Positions 52,178 to 62,062 of a stretch of 64,000 nucleotides of DNA are shown here, piece after piece. The stretch is from Pseudoxanthomonas sp. GM95. GTDB taxonomy: Bacteria; Pseudomonadota; Gammaproteobacteria; Xanthomonadales; Xanthomonadaceae. Under the pieces are notes generated by a model. The model saw only the letters and a list, made by a program, of their open reading frames with translations, made no database searches and was not told the DNA's origin. The stretch lies in assembly GCF_900109775.1 (NCBI RefSeq), contig NZ_FOAX01000004.1, forward strand, positions 124,001 through 188,000, written 5' to 3'. Both the position numbers and the translations under genes were made by a program. Positions within the stretch are counted from its first letter, which is position 1. Each line of letters starts with the position of its first letter.

Positions 52178-53524
52178 TCAGTGTTCCAGCAGGCGCAGCG
52201 CGGCATCGCGCGGCAGTTTGCCGGTTTCGCCGCGCGGCAGCGACGCGACGAAGCGAATCCTGCGCGGCAGGAACACCGGGTCCATCGCCCCGCGCAGCGC
52301 ATCCAGCAGGTCGGCTTCGGCCAGGTCCGGCGCCACCACCAGCGCGGCGATGCGACGCACGCCCATGTCGTCCGGCTCCAGCTGCATCACCGCGCCGTCG
52401 CGCACGCCGGGCACGGCCAGCAGGCGACGGGTGAGATCGCCCAGCGATGCCCGCTTGCCGGCGATCTCCAGCAGATCGGCCTGGCGGCCGCGCAGGTGGA
52501 AGCGGCCATCGGCTTCGACTTCCATCAGATCGGCCAGCGGTACCGGTTGCGGCAGGTGGCGCGCGTGCACCAGGGTGCCGTCGGGCTGCGGCTGCACCCA
52601 CACGCCGGGCAGTGGCGTCCAGGCGGTTTCCAGCGCGGTGCGGCGACGGGCGAAGATGCAGGTCTCGGTCGAGCCGAAGGTCTCACGCAGTTCGCCGCCG
52701 AAGCGCGCCTCGGTGGCCTGGGCCAGCGCCTGCTCCAGCGGCGCGGTGGCCGAGACGTAGCCGGCGATGGGCGGCAGCGACACGCCCGATTCCACCAGCG
52801 CGCGCAGGTGCACCGGCGTGGTCACCAGCAGGCGCGGCTCGGGCATCTGCGCCAGCGCGCGGGCCACGTCCTCGGGGAAGAACGGCTTGCCGCCGTGCAC
52901 GGTGGCGTCGCTAAGCAGCGGCATCACCACCGACATCTCCATGCCGTACATGTGCTGCGGCGGCACGGTCGCCACCAGGCTGGGCGTGGCGCAGCCCCAC
53001 AGGTCGGCCACCGCGCTGAGGTTCTGCGCGTTGCTGGTGCGGAAGGCCGCCAGCGTCTTGGGAAAAGGCTTTGGCGCGCCGGTGCTGCCAGAAGTGAAGC
53101 CGATCACCACCACCGCATCGTCGGCCACTTCCGGCACCGGGCCGTCGGCTTCTTCCAACACCGCAGGCATGCGCCAGTAATCCGGTGTGGCCGGATCGGC
53201 GGCCGCATCGCCCAGCGCGTAGCTCTCGCTGTGGCGCTGCATCACATCCAGCACCACCGCCGGCGCGCGCGAGGGCGGCAGCAGCGTGATCTGCCCACGC
53301 AGGGCCACCGCGCAGAACGCCACCAGGAAGCGGTAGCGGTCCTCGCACAGGTTGACCGCATGGCGGCCGGCCGGCAGCTGCGCGGCCAGGGCGCGCACGT
53401 GTGCGTGGAAGGTGCCCAGCGCGATCGGCTGGCCGCCGCTGTAGGCGACGATGCGGTCGAGCGCGCCGACGCCCAAGGCGCACAGGCCGGGCGCCGAGGG
53501 CGCGGGATGGATGACGGCTGACAT
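52178..53524 (-). CDS. xanA2: XanA2-like AMP-forming aryl-acid ligase, upstream copy
   Basis: A 448-residue ANL enzyme and tandem paralogue of the next gene. P-loop VIGFTSGSTGAPKPFPKT, FGSTETCIF, FHLRGRQADLLEIAGKRASLG and the catalytic Lys region PRGETGKLPRDA are intact. It is the first gene of the minus-strand unit and diverges from the S9 peptidase, so it is nearest the promoter. One copy may be specific for 3-HBA and the other for 4-HBA or a different acid; both look functional. Confidence 0.85.
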   Translation of the reverse strand: MSAVIHPAPSAPGLCALGVGALDRIVAYSGGQPIALGTFHAHVRALAAQLPAGRHAVNLCEDRYRFLVAFCAVALRGQITLLPPSRAPAVVLDVMQRHSESYALGDAAADPATPDYWRMPAVLEEADGPVPEVADDAVVVIGFTSGSTGAPKPFPKTLAAFRTSNAQNLSAVADLWGCATPSLVATVPPQHMYGMEMSVVMPLLSDATVHGGKPFFPEDVARALAQMPEPRLLVTTPVHLRALVESGVSLPPIAGYVSATAPLEQALAQATEARFGGELRETFGSTETCIFARRRTALETAWTPLPGVWVQPQPDGTLVHARHLPQPVPLADLMEVEADGRFHLRGRQADLLEIAGKRASLGDLTRRLLAVPGVRDGAVMQLEPDDMGVRRIAALVVAPDLAEADLLDALRGAMDPVFLPRRIRFVASLPRGETGKLPRDAALRLLEH

Positions 53525-53732
53525 AGAAGGTCCTGCTTCCCTGATGCGATCCGGCGCGACGATTGCCGGATGTCCGGCCGTACTGTGGCGGCTGGGCGCC
53601 GGGCGGGCAAGCCGCGCGGGCCCAAATCCAGTGATGGCGGCCTCGGCGGCCATGACCTTGGGCCGGTGCGACCGCCGCGGAGCGGCTGCTACCCTTTCCT
53701 GTCTTGCCCGACTTTCCGGATCGATCCTGCCG

Positions 53733-56120
53733 ATGCGCCTGTCCGCCGCCGTGTTGTCCTGCCTGCTGGTTTCGCCTGCCGCCTTCGCCCAGGCGCCCGC
53801 CAGCCCGCCGCTGACCATCGAACAGGTGATGGCCGACCTGGACTGGATCGGCCCGCCGGTCGAGGACGCCCGCTGGACCTGGGACAGCCGCGGCGTGGAA
53901 TACGACCTCAAGCGCAACGGCTCGCCGATCCGCGACACCTTCCGCCAGGATGCCAATGGCGGCGGCGCGGCCACGCGCGTGGCCGACGACGCCCGCGACA
54001 CCTTGAACGCCACCGGCGCGGTCTACGACGCCAAGCGCCAGCACCAGGCCTTCGTGCGCAATGGCGACATCTTCGTGCGCAACCTGCGCAGCGGCGCGCT
54101 GACCCAGCTGACCCGCACGCTTGAGCAGGAAGCCGCGCCGCAGTTCGGCAGCGACGGCGCCCTGGTCTGGCGCGTGGGCAACCAGTGGTTCCGCTGGAAC
54201 GGCACCAGCGTGGCCCAGGCCGCGCAGGCCAAGGCCGAGGACGATCCGGCCAAGGCCCCGGCCGAAGACCTGCTGCGCGACCAGCAGCTGCGCACCCTGT
54301 CCACCCTGGCCCACGACAAGCAGATGCGCGAGGCCCTGCGCGCCCAGCAGGACAGCTGGCGCAAGGCCGACCCCAGCCGCGCGCCCGCGCCGGTCTACCT
54401 GGGTACCAAGGTCCAGATCGAGCAGACCGCGCTGTCGCCCGACGGCCAGTGGCTGTTGATCGTCACCCAGGAAAAGAGCGCCGACGCCGGCGACGCGGGC
54501 AAGGTCCCGCATTACGTGACCGAATCCGGCTACGCCGAGGAACAGGAAGCCCGCACCCTGGTTGGCCGCAACTCGCCAGTGCCGCAGGCGCTGTGGCTGG
54601 CCGACATGCGCACCGGCACGGTCAAGCCGCTGGCCTTCGACGCCCTGCCGGGCATCGCCACCGATCCGCTGGCCGACCTGCGCAAGGCCGCCGGCAAGCC
54701 GCCGCTGAAGGGCGACCGCGCCGTGCGCGTGGAAAGCGATGGCGACGGCAGCGGCGCGGCGATCCACTGGAGCAGCGACTCACGCAACGTCGCCGTGCTG
54801 CTGCGCGCCACCGACAACAAGGACCGCTGGATCGCCGGCGTGGACCTGGCCAACGCGCGCCTGCAGGTGCGCGACCGCCTGACCGACCCGGGCTGGATCA
54901 ACTGGGCGTTCAACGAATTCGGTTGGATGCCCGACAACCAGACGCTGTGGCTGCTGTCGGAAAGCGGCGGCCATTCGCAGCTCTACACCCAGCGTGGCAG
55001 CGAGAAGGCCAAGGCGCTGACCTCGGGCCAGTGGGAAGTCTCCGCGCCGGTGCTGTCGGCCGATGGCAATGGCTTTTACTTCCTCTGCAACCGAGCTGCG
55101 CCGGGCCGCTACGAGGTCTGCCAGGTCGACGCGAAGACCGGCAAGCTGGCCGAAGTCACCGCGCTGGACGGCGGCGTGGAAGGCTTCACCCAGTCGCCGG
55201 ACGGGCGCGCGCTGCTGATCCAGTATTCGGCCAGCTACCTGCCGACCCAGTTGGCCGTGGTGCCGGCGGGCGGCGGCGCGGCCAAGGTTCTGACCGATAC
55301 GCGCACCGCCGCGTTCAAGGCGCAGGCGTGGATCCAGCCGCAGCTGGTGCAGGTGCCGTCCAAGCATGGCGCCGGCACGGTCTGGGGCAAGTACTACGCG
55401 CCGGCGCAGATGGTGCCGGGCAAGCAGTATCCGATCGTGATGTTCGTGCACGGTGCCGGCTACCTGCAGAACGCCATCGCCGGCTATCCGCCGTATCCGC
55501 GCGAGCAGATGTTCCACAACCTACTGGTCCAGCAGGGCTACATCGTGCTGGACCTGGATTACCGCGGCAGCGCCGGTTACGGCCGCGACTGGCGCACGGC
55601 GATCTACCGCAACATGGGCCACCCGGAACTGGACGATTACCTGGACGGCCTGGACTGGCTGGTCGCCAATCATCAGGGCGACCGCGCGCGCGCCGGCATC
55701 TACGGCGGCAGCTACGGCGGCTTCATGACCTACATGGCGCTGTTCCGCAGCCCGGGCACCTTCAAGGCCGGCGCGGCGCTGCGCCCGGTGGCCGACTGGA
55801 CGCAGTACAACCACGAGTACACGTCCAACATCCTCAACACACCAGACATCGATCCGCAGGCCTACAAGACCTCCTCGCCGATCGAATACGCCGACGGCCT
55901 GCAGGACCGCCTGCTGATCGCACACGGCATGATCGATGACAACGTGTTCTTCAAGGACTCGGTCGACATGACCCAGAAACTGATCGAACTGCACAAGGAA
56001 AACTGGTCCATCGCGCCGTATCCGCTGGAGCGCCACGGCTTCACCCGCGCCGACTCGTGGCTGGACGAATACAAGCGCGTGCTGAACCTGTTCAACGACA
56101 CGCTCAAGCCGACGCCGTAA
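53733..56120 (+). CDS. Secreted S9-family peptidase (dipeptidyl-peptidase-IV type)
   Basis: A 795-residue prolyl-oligopeptidase-superfamily enzyme: signal peptide (1-20, ending AFA), beta-propeller (about 30-530), then an alpha/beta-hydrolase domain. Catalytic residues: Ser660 in GGSYGGF, Asp735 in HGMIDDNV and the His in ERHGFTRADSW. Members of this group cleave short peptides, some after proline, in the periplasm. The ATG at 53733 is the first giving a signal peptide. It is not related to the pigment genes. Confidence 0.9.
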   Translation: MRLSAAVLSCLLVSPAAFAQAPASPPLTIEQVMADLDWIGPPVEDARWTWDSRGVEYDLKRNGSPIRDTFRQDANGGGAATRVADDARDTLNATGAVYDAKRQHQAFVRNGDIFVRNLRSGALTQLTRTLEQEAAPQFGSDGALVWRVGNQWFRWNGTSVAQAAQAKAEDDPAKAPAEDLLRDQQLRTLSTLAHDKQMREALRAQQDSWRKADPSRAPAPVYLGTKVQIEQTALSPDGQWLLIVTQEKSADAGDAGKVPHYVTESGYAEEQEARTLVGRNSPVPQALWLADMRTGTVKPLAFDALPGIATDPLADLRKAAGKPPLKGDRAVRVESDGDGSGAAIHWSSDSRNVAVLLRATDNKDRWIAGVDLANARLQVRDRLTDPGWINWAFNEFGWMPDNQTLWLLSESGGHSQLYTQRGSEKAKALTSGQWEVSAPVLSADGNGFYFLCNRAAPGRYEVCQVDAKTGKLAEVTALDGGVEGFTQSPDGRALLIQYSASYLPTQLAVVPAGGGAAKVLTDTRTAAFKAQAWIQPQLVQVPSKHGAGTVWGKYYAPAQMVPGKQYPIVMFVHGAGYLQNAIAGYPPYPREQMFHNLLVQQGYIVLDLDYRGSAGYGRDWRTAIYRNMGHPELDDYLDGLDWLVANHQGDRARAGIYGGSYGGFMTYMALFRSPGTFKAGAALRPVADWTQYNHEYTSNILNTPDIDPQAYKTSSPIEYADGLQDRLLIAHGMIDDNVFFKDSVDMTQKLIELHKENWSIAPYPLERHGFTRADSWLDEYKRVLNLFNDTLKPTP

Positions 56121-56180
56121 GCGGGCCACGCGACGGGCACGGCGATTGTCGTGCCCGCCCCTGCGGCCCACACTGACGCC

Positions 56181-56783
56181 ATGACCGCCCCGCCACCGCT
56201 GCCCGCTTCGTCCGTCCGCACGGCCCCGCCGCGCGATGCGGCGCAGGGCTTCGTCACCGGGCTGGCCTGGCTCACCATCGCGCTGGGCGGGCTGGGCGTA
56301 GCCACCGGGCTGCTGCAGCTGCTGCCGGCCTCGGCCCCAAGCGATCCCAACCTGCAGCTGATGCTGGACGCCCTGCGCGGCGGCACGCTGCCTCTGCCAC
56401 CGATGCTGCGCTGGACCCTTGCCCACGCCGTGGAGATCAGCCTGGTCAGCATCGTCCTCTCGGCGCTGCTGCTGTGGCTGGGCTGGGGCCTGCTGAAGCG
56501 GCTGGAATGGGCGCGCCTGGGCTTCATCGCGTATTTGCTGGTGGGCACGGTGCTGACCTTCGGCATCGTCTGGCTGGTACCGGCCGTGATTGAACAGATG
56601 GTCGCGATGCAGCCGGGCCTGTCCTCGCCTGACCAGCCGCTGCCGCCGGAACTGACCGGGCTGAAGACCATGGCCACGGCCTTCAGCGCCGGCATCGCCG
56701 TGGTCTTCGCCGCCCTGCACGGCGCCATCGCCTGGAAGCTATGCACGGCCGCGGTGCGCCGCCAGTTCAAGCCGCTCGTCTGA
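56181..56783 (+). CDS. Hypothetical membrane protein with four helices
   Basis: A 200-residue inner-membrane protein with four hydrophobic segments (about 23-48, 85-110, 118-140, 165-190) and a Pro/Ala-rich N-terminus. I recognise no specific family. It lies 60 bp after the S9 peptidase on the same strand and 58 bp before hemF. Confidence 0.65.
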   Translation: MTAPPPLPASSVRTAPPRDAAQGFVTGLAWLTIALGGLGVATGLLQLLPASAPSDPNLQLMLDALRGGTLPLPPMLRWTLAHAVEISLVSIVLSALLLWLGWGLLKRLEWARLGFIAYLLVGTVLTFGIVWLVPAVIEQMVAMQPGLSSPDQPLPPELTGLKTMATAFSAGIAVVFAALHGAIAWKLCTAAVRRQFKPLV

Positions 56784-56832
56784 ACACCCCACGATTGATC
56801 GCAATCAATGCCGCCCCGCAGGCGGCCCTTAA

Positions 56833-57801
<969 letters not shown>

Positions 57802-57972
57802 CCGCTGAAGCGCCGCTTGTATCAGAGGCGTTGTGCGCTTTCGATCTGATTTCTGAATCCGTACACCGCGCAGTGGAGCCGCGTGCTCCGCTGTAGATGC
57901 GCTTGCCGATCAAGCCGCGCAAGCGCGCGATGCGCACGCTTCGATCAAGACACCACGGCCGACGTCGGGACA

Positions 57973-58110
57973 TAAAAAAGCCCCGCTGAGCAGGGGGAGC
58001 TCGGCGGGGCCAGGGTACGGGGACCTGGGGAGGGGCCCTTCGTACCAGGAGACCGGCCCCCCAGGGGATGGGGAGGGCGATCCGCGACAGACCTTGCATC
58101 TGTCGAGGGC
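57973..58110 (-). ncRNA. Candidate sX13-like C-rich small RNA
   Basis: On the minus strand, between polA and hemF, three stem-loops follow each other: CGACAGA/TCTGTCG; a GGTACG/CGTACC stem enclosing CCCCTCCCC; and a terminator GCCCCGC-GAGC, loop TCCCCCT, GCTC-GCGGGGC then TTTTTT (ends near 57973). Loops with runs of 4-5 C can pair with ribosome sites. The Xanthomonas virulence sRNA sX13 also lies beside polA and has C-rich loops; likeness in place and layout is the basis, and the exact 5' end is not determined. No minus-strand protein gene explains this terminator. Confidence 0.55.
57975..58010 (-). terminator. Terminator of the candidate sRNA
   Basis: Minus strand: GCCCCGC-C-GAGC stem, C-rich loop, GCTC-A-GCGGGGC followed by TTTTTT. 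It is far (more than 500 bp) from the polA stop, so it most likely ends a separate transcript. Confidence 0.75.
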
Positions 58111-58275
58111 TATGAAAGCACTCTCAACATGGATGGATCGTGAAGAATCCAGTTAAAAACCCGTTGGATTTAGGGGTTATTCAGATCATAAACTGATCAG
58201 TACTGAAATTATTTTTTCGTTAGTTGCGGCGCCTCTATGTAACTGCTTGTTACATGGTCCGGATTAAACGAAAAA

Positions 58276-58303
58276 CATACGAAGTGGTATGCGCTTGGCA
58301 TAC
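58276..58303. repeat. Overlapping small palindromes
   Basis: CATAC-gaagtg-GTATG and GTATGC-gcttg-GCATAC share the middle GTATG, so the sequence can form either of two hairpins. It lies between the candidate sRNA and the hairpin array. The rest of 57802-58390 is AT-rich from 58130 to 58280 and shows no protein gene. Confidence 0.5.
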
Positions 58304-58390
58304 AGGCAACGTGACTTGCGGACGCGTCATCTGCACGTCGCGTGGGGTGAATGCGTTGTCACACCGAAGCGCATTCGGTGGCAAGCCGAG

Positions 58391-58542
58391 GCCCACCTGT
58401 TAGTGGGCTGGAGGTCTCACGCGTCAGTGCGCCAAGGCGCACGTGCAAGTGCGCTGAAGCTCATCGGTCAATGAGCCGAGACCCACTTATCAGTGGGCTG
58501 AAGCTCATTCGTCAATGAGCCGAGACCCACTTATCAGTGGGC
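58391..58542. repeat. Tandem array of six-base-loop hairpins behind polA
   Basis: Seven units in a row, each a 5-6 bp stem around a 6-base loop: GCCCAC(CTGTTA)GTGGGC, a degenerate unit, GCGCAC(GTGCAA)GTGCGC, GCTCAT(CGGTCA)ATGAGC, CCCAC(TTATCA)GTGGG, GCTCAT(TCGTCA)ATGAGC, CCCAC(TTATCA)GTGGG. The last four form two 44-bp direct repeats (58455-58498 and 58499-58542) differing at only two or three bases. The final unit contains the polA stop codon. Confidence 0.85.
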
Positions 58543-61299
58543 CTCATCCCAGTTGTCGCCGACGCCGCAATCCACTTCCAGCGGCACGGCCAGCGTCGCC
58601 GCGCCAGACATCAGTTCGCGCGCCTTGGCGGTCAGCGTGTCGACGAAGTCGATATCGGCTTCGAACACCAGTTCGTCGTGCACCTGCAGGATCATCAGCG
58701 CCCGGTCGGCATGATCGGCCAGCCAGCCGTCCACGCTGACCATCGCGCGCTTGATGATGTCCGCGGCGGTGCCCTGCATCGGCGCGTTGATCGCCGCACG
58801 CTCGGCGCCGGCGCGCTGGCCCTGGGTGCCGCCGTTGATGTAATCCAGATACAGGCGGCGGCCGAACACGGTCTCCACGTAGCCCTTCTCGCGTGCCTGC
58901 TGGCGGGTGGACTCCATGTAGTCACGCACGCCCGGATAGCGGCTGAAGTACAACGCGATGTAGTCCTGCGCCTCGCCGCGGCCGATCGAGAGCTGGCGGG
59001 CCAGGCCGAAGGCGCTCATGCCGTACATCAGGCCGAAATTGATCGCCTTGGCGGCGCGGCGCTCGTTGCTGGTGACCTCGTCGATCTTGCGGCCGAAGAC
59101 TTCAGCGGCGGTGGCCTTGTGCACGTCGGCGCCGGATTCGAACGCGCCCACCAGGCCCGGATCGCCAGACAGGTGCGCCATGATCCGCAGCTCGATCTGC
59201 GAGTAGTCGCAGGCCACCAGCTTGCGGCCCGCAGGCGCGACGAAGGCGCGGCGGATGCGGCGGCCGTCGTCGGTGCGGATCGGGATGTTCTGCAGGTTCG
59301 GGTCGGAGGAGGACAGCCGCCCGGTCGCCGCGCCCGCTTGGTGGTAGCTGGTGTGCACGCGGCCGGTCTCGGGATGGATCATGTCCGGCAGCTTGTCGGT
59401 GTAGGTGCTGCGCAGCTTGGCCAGGCCGCGGTATTCCAGGATCACGCGCGGCAGCTCGTGCTGGTCGGCGATGGCCTCCAGCGCTTCCTCATTGGTCGAA
59501 GGCTGACCCTTGGGCGTCTTGACCACGGCCGGCAGGCCCAGCTCGTCGAACAGCAGCGCCTGCAGCTGCTTGGGCGAATCCAGGTTGAAGGTGCGGCCGG
59601 CCAGCTCGGTGGCCTTCTGCTGGGCGGCGAGCATGCGCTTGGACAGGTCGGCGCTCTGCCGGCGCAGTTCGTCGGCGTCCACGCGCACGCCGTTGGCCTC
59701 GATCCGCGCCAGCACCGGCACCAGCGGCATCTCGATGTCGCGGTAGACCGTTTCCAGCGCGGGCTCGGCGGCCAGCTTCGGCGCCAGCACCTGATGCAGG
59801 CGCAAAGTGATGTCGGCGTCCTCGGCGGCGTAGCGGGTCGCATCGTCCAGCGCGACTTGCGAGAACGCGATCTGCTTGGCGCCCTTGCCGCACACGTCCT
59901 CGTACTTGACCGTGTCGTAGCCCAGGTAGCGCTTGGCCAGGCTGTCCATATCGTGGCGGGCGCTGCCGGAGTTCAGCACGAAGCTCTCCAGCAGCGTGTC
60001 CTGCGTGTAGCCGGCCACGTCCACGCCATGGCGGCGCATCACGTGCAGGTCGTACTTGCCGTGCTGGCCGATCTTTTCAATCGCCGGATCAGTCAGCAGC
60101 GGGCGCAGCGCCTCCAGCACCGCCGCACGATCCAGCTGCGCCGGCGCGCCCGGATAGTCGTGGCCGAACGGCACATACGCTGCCTTGCCCGCCTCGGCAG
60201 CGAAGCTCAGGCCGACCAGGTTGGCCTGCATCGGGTCCAGGCTGTCGGTCTCGGTATCGAAGGCGAAGCGGCCGGCGCTTCTCAGCGTGGCGATCCAGGC
60301 GTCGAGCTGTTCGGTGGTCAGCACGGTCTCGTAGTCGCCGGCGGCCGACAGCGCCGGATCCAGATCCGACGACGCCGTTGCCGCAGGCGCAGCGCTGAAG
60401 CCGGTGCCACGCGCCTTGCCGGGCTCCTTCTCCGACACCGGCGCAGAAACACTGCCGCCGTCCAGGTCCTTCAGCGCCTGGTTGAAGCCATAGCGCGCAT
60501 ACAGTTCGCGCAGTTCATCCACGTGCTGGTCGCGCAGCGCCAGGTCCTGCGCGGCCACCTCCAGCGCCACGTCGGTCTTGATCGTGACCAGCGTGCGGTT
60601 GAGCGGCAGGCGCTCCAGTGCGGCGCGCAGGTTGTCGCCGATCTTGCCCTTGATGTTGCCGGCGTTGGCGATGACGTTGTCCAGCGTGCCGTATTCGCCC
60701 AGCCACTTGGCCGCGGTCTTGGGGCCGCACTTCTCCACGCCGGGCACGTTGTCCACGGTGTCGCCCATCAGCGAGAGCAGGTCGATGATCTGGTCGGCGC
60801 GCACGCCGAACTTGTCCATCACCGCCGCATCCGAATCCATGCGGCTACCGCTCATCGTGTTGACCAGCTCCACGCCCGGGCGCACCAGCTGGGCGAAGTC
60901 CTTGTCACCGGTGGAGATCGTCACCTGCAGGCCGTCGGTGTTGCCCTGCAGCGCCAGCGTGCCGATCACATCGTCGGCCTCCACGCCGTCCACGCGCAGG
61001 ATGTCGATGCCCAGCGCATGCACGATCCGGCACATCGGCTCGATCTGCGCGCGCAGGTCATCGGGCATCGCGGCGCGATTGGCCTTGTACTCGGGATAGA
61101 GGTCGTCGCGGAAGGTCTTGCCCGGCGCGTCGACCACGAAGGCGACGTACTCGGGCTTTTCCTTCAGCGTGGCGCGCAGCATGTTGACCACGCCGAACAG
61201 CGCGCCGGTCGGCTCGCCCTCGGCGTTGGTCAGCGGCGGCAGCGCATGGAAGGCGCGGTAGAGGTAGCTGGAGCCGTCGATCAATACGAGTCTTGTCAT
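58534..61299 (-). CDS. polA: DNA polymerase I
   Basis: A 921-residue polymerase with all three domains: 5'-nuclease (1-about 290; LIDGSSYLYRAFHALPPL, GDKDFAQL, LMGDTVDNVPGVEKCGPKTA), 3'-5' exonuclease (about 320-510; FDTETDSLDP, with the acidic DTE intact) and polymerase (about 530-921; DYSQIELRIMAHLSGD, RRAAKAINFGLMYGMSAFGL, LQVHDELVFE). It repairs DNA and removes Okazaki primers. The stop codon lies inside the hairpin array. Confidence 0.97.
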   Translation of the reverse strand: MTRLVLIDGSSYLYRAFHALPPLTNAEGEPTGALFGVVNMLRATLKEKPEYVAFVVDAPGKTFRDDLYPEYKANRAAMPDDLRAQIEPMCRIVHALGIDILRVDGVEADDVIGTLALQGNTDGLQVTISTGDKDFAQLVRPGVELVNTMSGSRMDSDAAVMDKFGVRADQIIDLLSLMGDTVDNVPGVEKCGPKTAAKWLGEYGTLDNVIANAGNIKGKIGDNLRAALERLPLNRTLVTIKTDVALEVAAQDLALRDQHVDELRELYARYGFNQALKDLDGGSVSAPVSEKEPGKARGTGFSAAPAATASSDLDPALSAAGDYETVLTTEQLDAWIATLRSAGRFAFDTETDSLDPMQANLVGLSFAAEAGKAAYVPFGHDYPGAPAQLDRAAVLEALRPLLTDPAIEKIGQHGKYDLHVMRRHGVDVAGYTQDTLLESFVLNSGSARHDMDSLAKRYLGYDTVKYEDVCGKGAKQIAFSQVALDDATRYAAEDADITLRLHQVLAPKLAAEPALETVYRDIEMPLVPVLARIEANGVRVDADELRRQSADLSKRMLAAQQKATELAGRTFNLDSPKQLQALLFDELGLPAVVKTPKGQPSTNEEALEAIADQHELPRVILEYRGLAKLRSTYTDKLPDMIHPETGRVHTSYHQAGAATGRLSSSDPNLQNIPIRTDDGRRIRRAFVAPAGRKLVACDYSQIELRIMAHLSGDPGLVGAFESGADVHKATAAEVFGRKIDEVTSNERRAAKAINFGLMYGMSAFGLARQLSIGRGEAQDYIALYFSRYPGVRDYMESTRQQAREKGYVETVFGRRLYLDYINGGTQGQRAGAERAAINAPMQGTAADIIKRAMVSVDGWLADHADRALMILQVHDELVFEADIDFVDTLTAKARELMSGAATLAVPLEVDCGVGDNWDEAH

Positions 61300-61398
61300 G
61301 GGCCAATTCTACGCCGCGGCTTTTCGCCGGATGCCGTCACGCATTGTGGGCGCCGGCGGCGGATAATCCGCGCTTCGTCCTTCGCCGCGAGCGCCGCC

Positions 61399-61728
61399 AT
61401 GAAAGCCCTGTCCTGTTTGACCCCGTTGCTGCTGGCTGGCGTGCTGCTGATGGCCGGCTGCGCGTCGACCCGCGGCGATGGCGATGCAGCCCGCGCCGTC
61501 AGCGAGATGGACCTGGACAACCCCGACGTGGCCGTACGCACCGAGGACAACGGCGATGTGATCCAGGAGTTCCGCGTCGCAGGTGCGCTGCGCATGGTCA
61601 AGATCACCCCGACCCGCGGCCCGGCCTATTACCTGTACGACGACAACGGCGACGGCAAGCTGGACCACAGCAGCGCGCCCAACCGCGGCGACATCTCCCC
61701 GGTGTACTGGAAGCTCTACGGCTGGTGA
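61399..61728 (+). CDS. DUF2782-type lipoprotein
   Basis: A 109-residue predicted lipoprotein: signal with lipobox LLMAGC (Cys at about 21), then a small domain with VIQEFRVAGALRMVKITPTRGPAYYLYDDNGDGKLD, fitting DUF2782. The DNGDGKLD stretch resembles a calcium-binding loop. Divergent from polA with 99 bp between. Function unknown. Confidence 0.8.
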   Translation: MKALSCLTPLLLAGVLLMAGCASTRGDGDAARAVSEMDLDNPDVAVRTEDNGDVIQEFRVAGALRMVKITPTRGPAYYLYDDNGDGKLDHSSAPNRGDISPVYWKLYGW

Positions 61729-61761
61729 GCGCAGTTGCCCACGCGGCCGCATTCAGCTTCA

Positions 61762-62058
61762 ATGTCCGTTAACGCCGGCCACGCGGCGCTGCTGCAGGAA
61801 AAGGACGTGCCCGACCAACGCCGAGAACGCCGGATCTCCGATGGCCCGCTGGCCACCGCGCTGCGTGCCGGGCTCAACGAGGCCCAGCTCAAGACCCTGC
61901 GCACGATGGAGCAGTTCCAGTGGAAACTGGGCTTCATCCGCCGGCCGATGTTCGGCGAGCCGGTGCCGGTGATCTTCGACCGCGACGGCAAGCGTTTCGT
62001 CACCCTCGAGCGCGACGGTCGCATCAACGAACGCCCGGGTTTCAGCGTCCGCCGCTGA
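61762..62058 (+). CDS. Small conserved hypothetical protein
   Basis: A 98-residue soluble basic protein with no recognised domain. It has a segment ...EQFQWKLGFIRRPMFGEPVPVIF... then a C-terminal ERDGRINERPG. The ATG at 61762 is preferred to an earlier one lacking conserved-looking sequence. It follows the lipoprotein by 33 bp and converges with the signal peptidase gene. Confidence 0.65.
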   Translation: MSVNAGHAALLQEKDVPDQRRERRISDGPLATALRAGLNEAQLKTLRTMEQFQWKLGFIRRPMFGEPVPVIFDRDGKRFVTLERDGRINERPGFSVRR

Positions 62059-62062
62059 GGCC

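Noticed and set aside
58289-58474. 61-codon ORF between hemF and polA
   Set aside because: It runs through the hairpin array, has no ribosome site and an unlikely composition.
58391-58542. Possible CRISPR array
   Set aside because: Units are contiguous palindromes of 20-24 bp without unique spacers, and no cas genes are near.
58537-61728. Plus-strand open frame of over 1000 codons opposite polA
   Set aside because: It is a high-GC shadow of polA, rich in Gln/His/Arg/Gly with no domain. Only its last 109 codons (from 61399) are a real gene.
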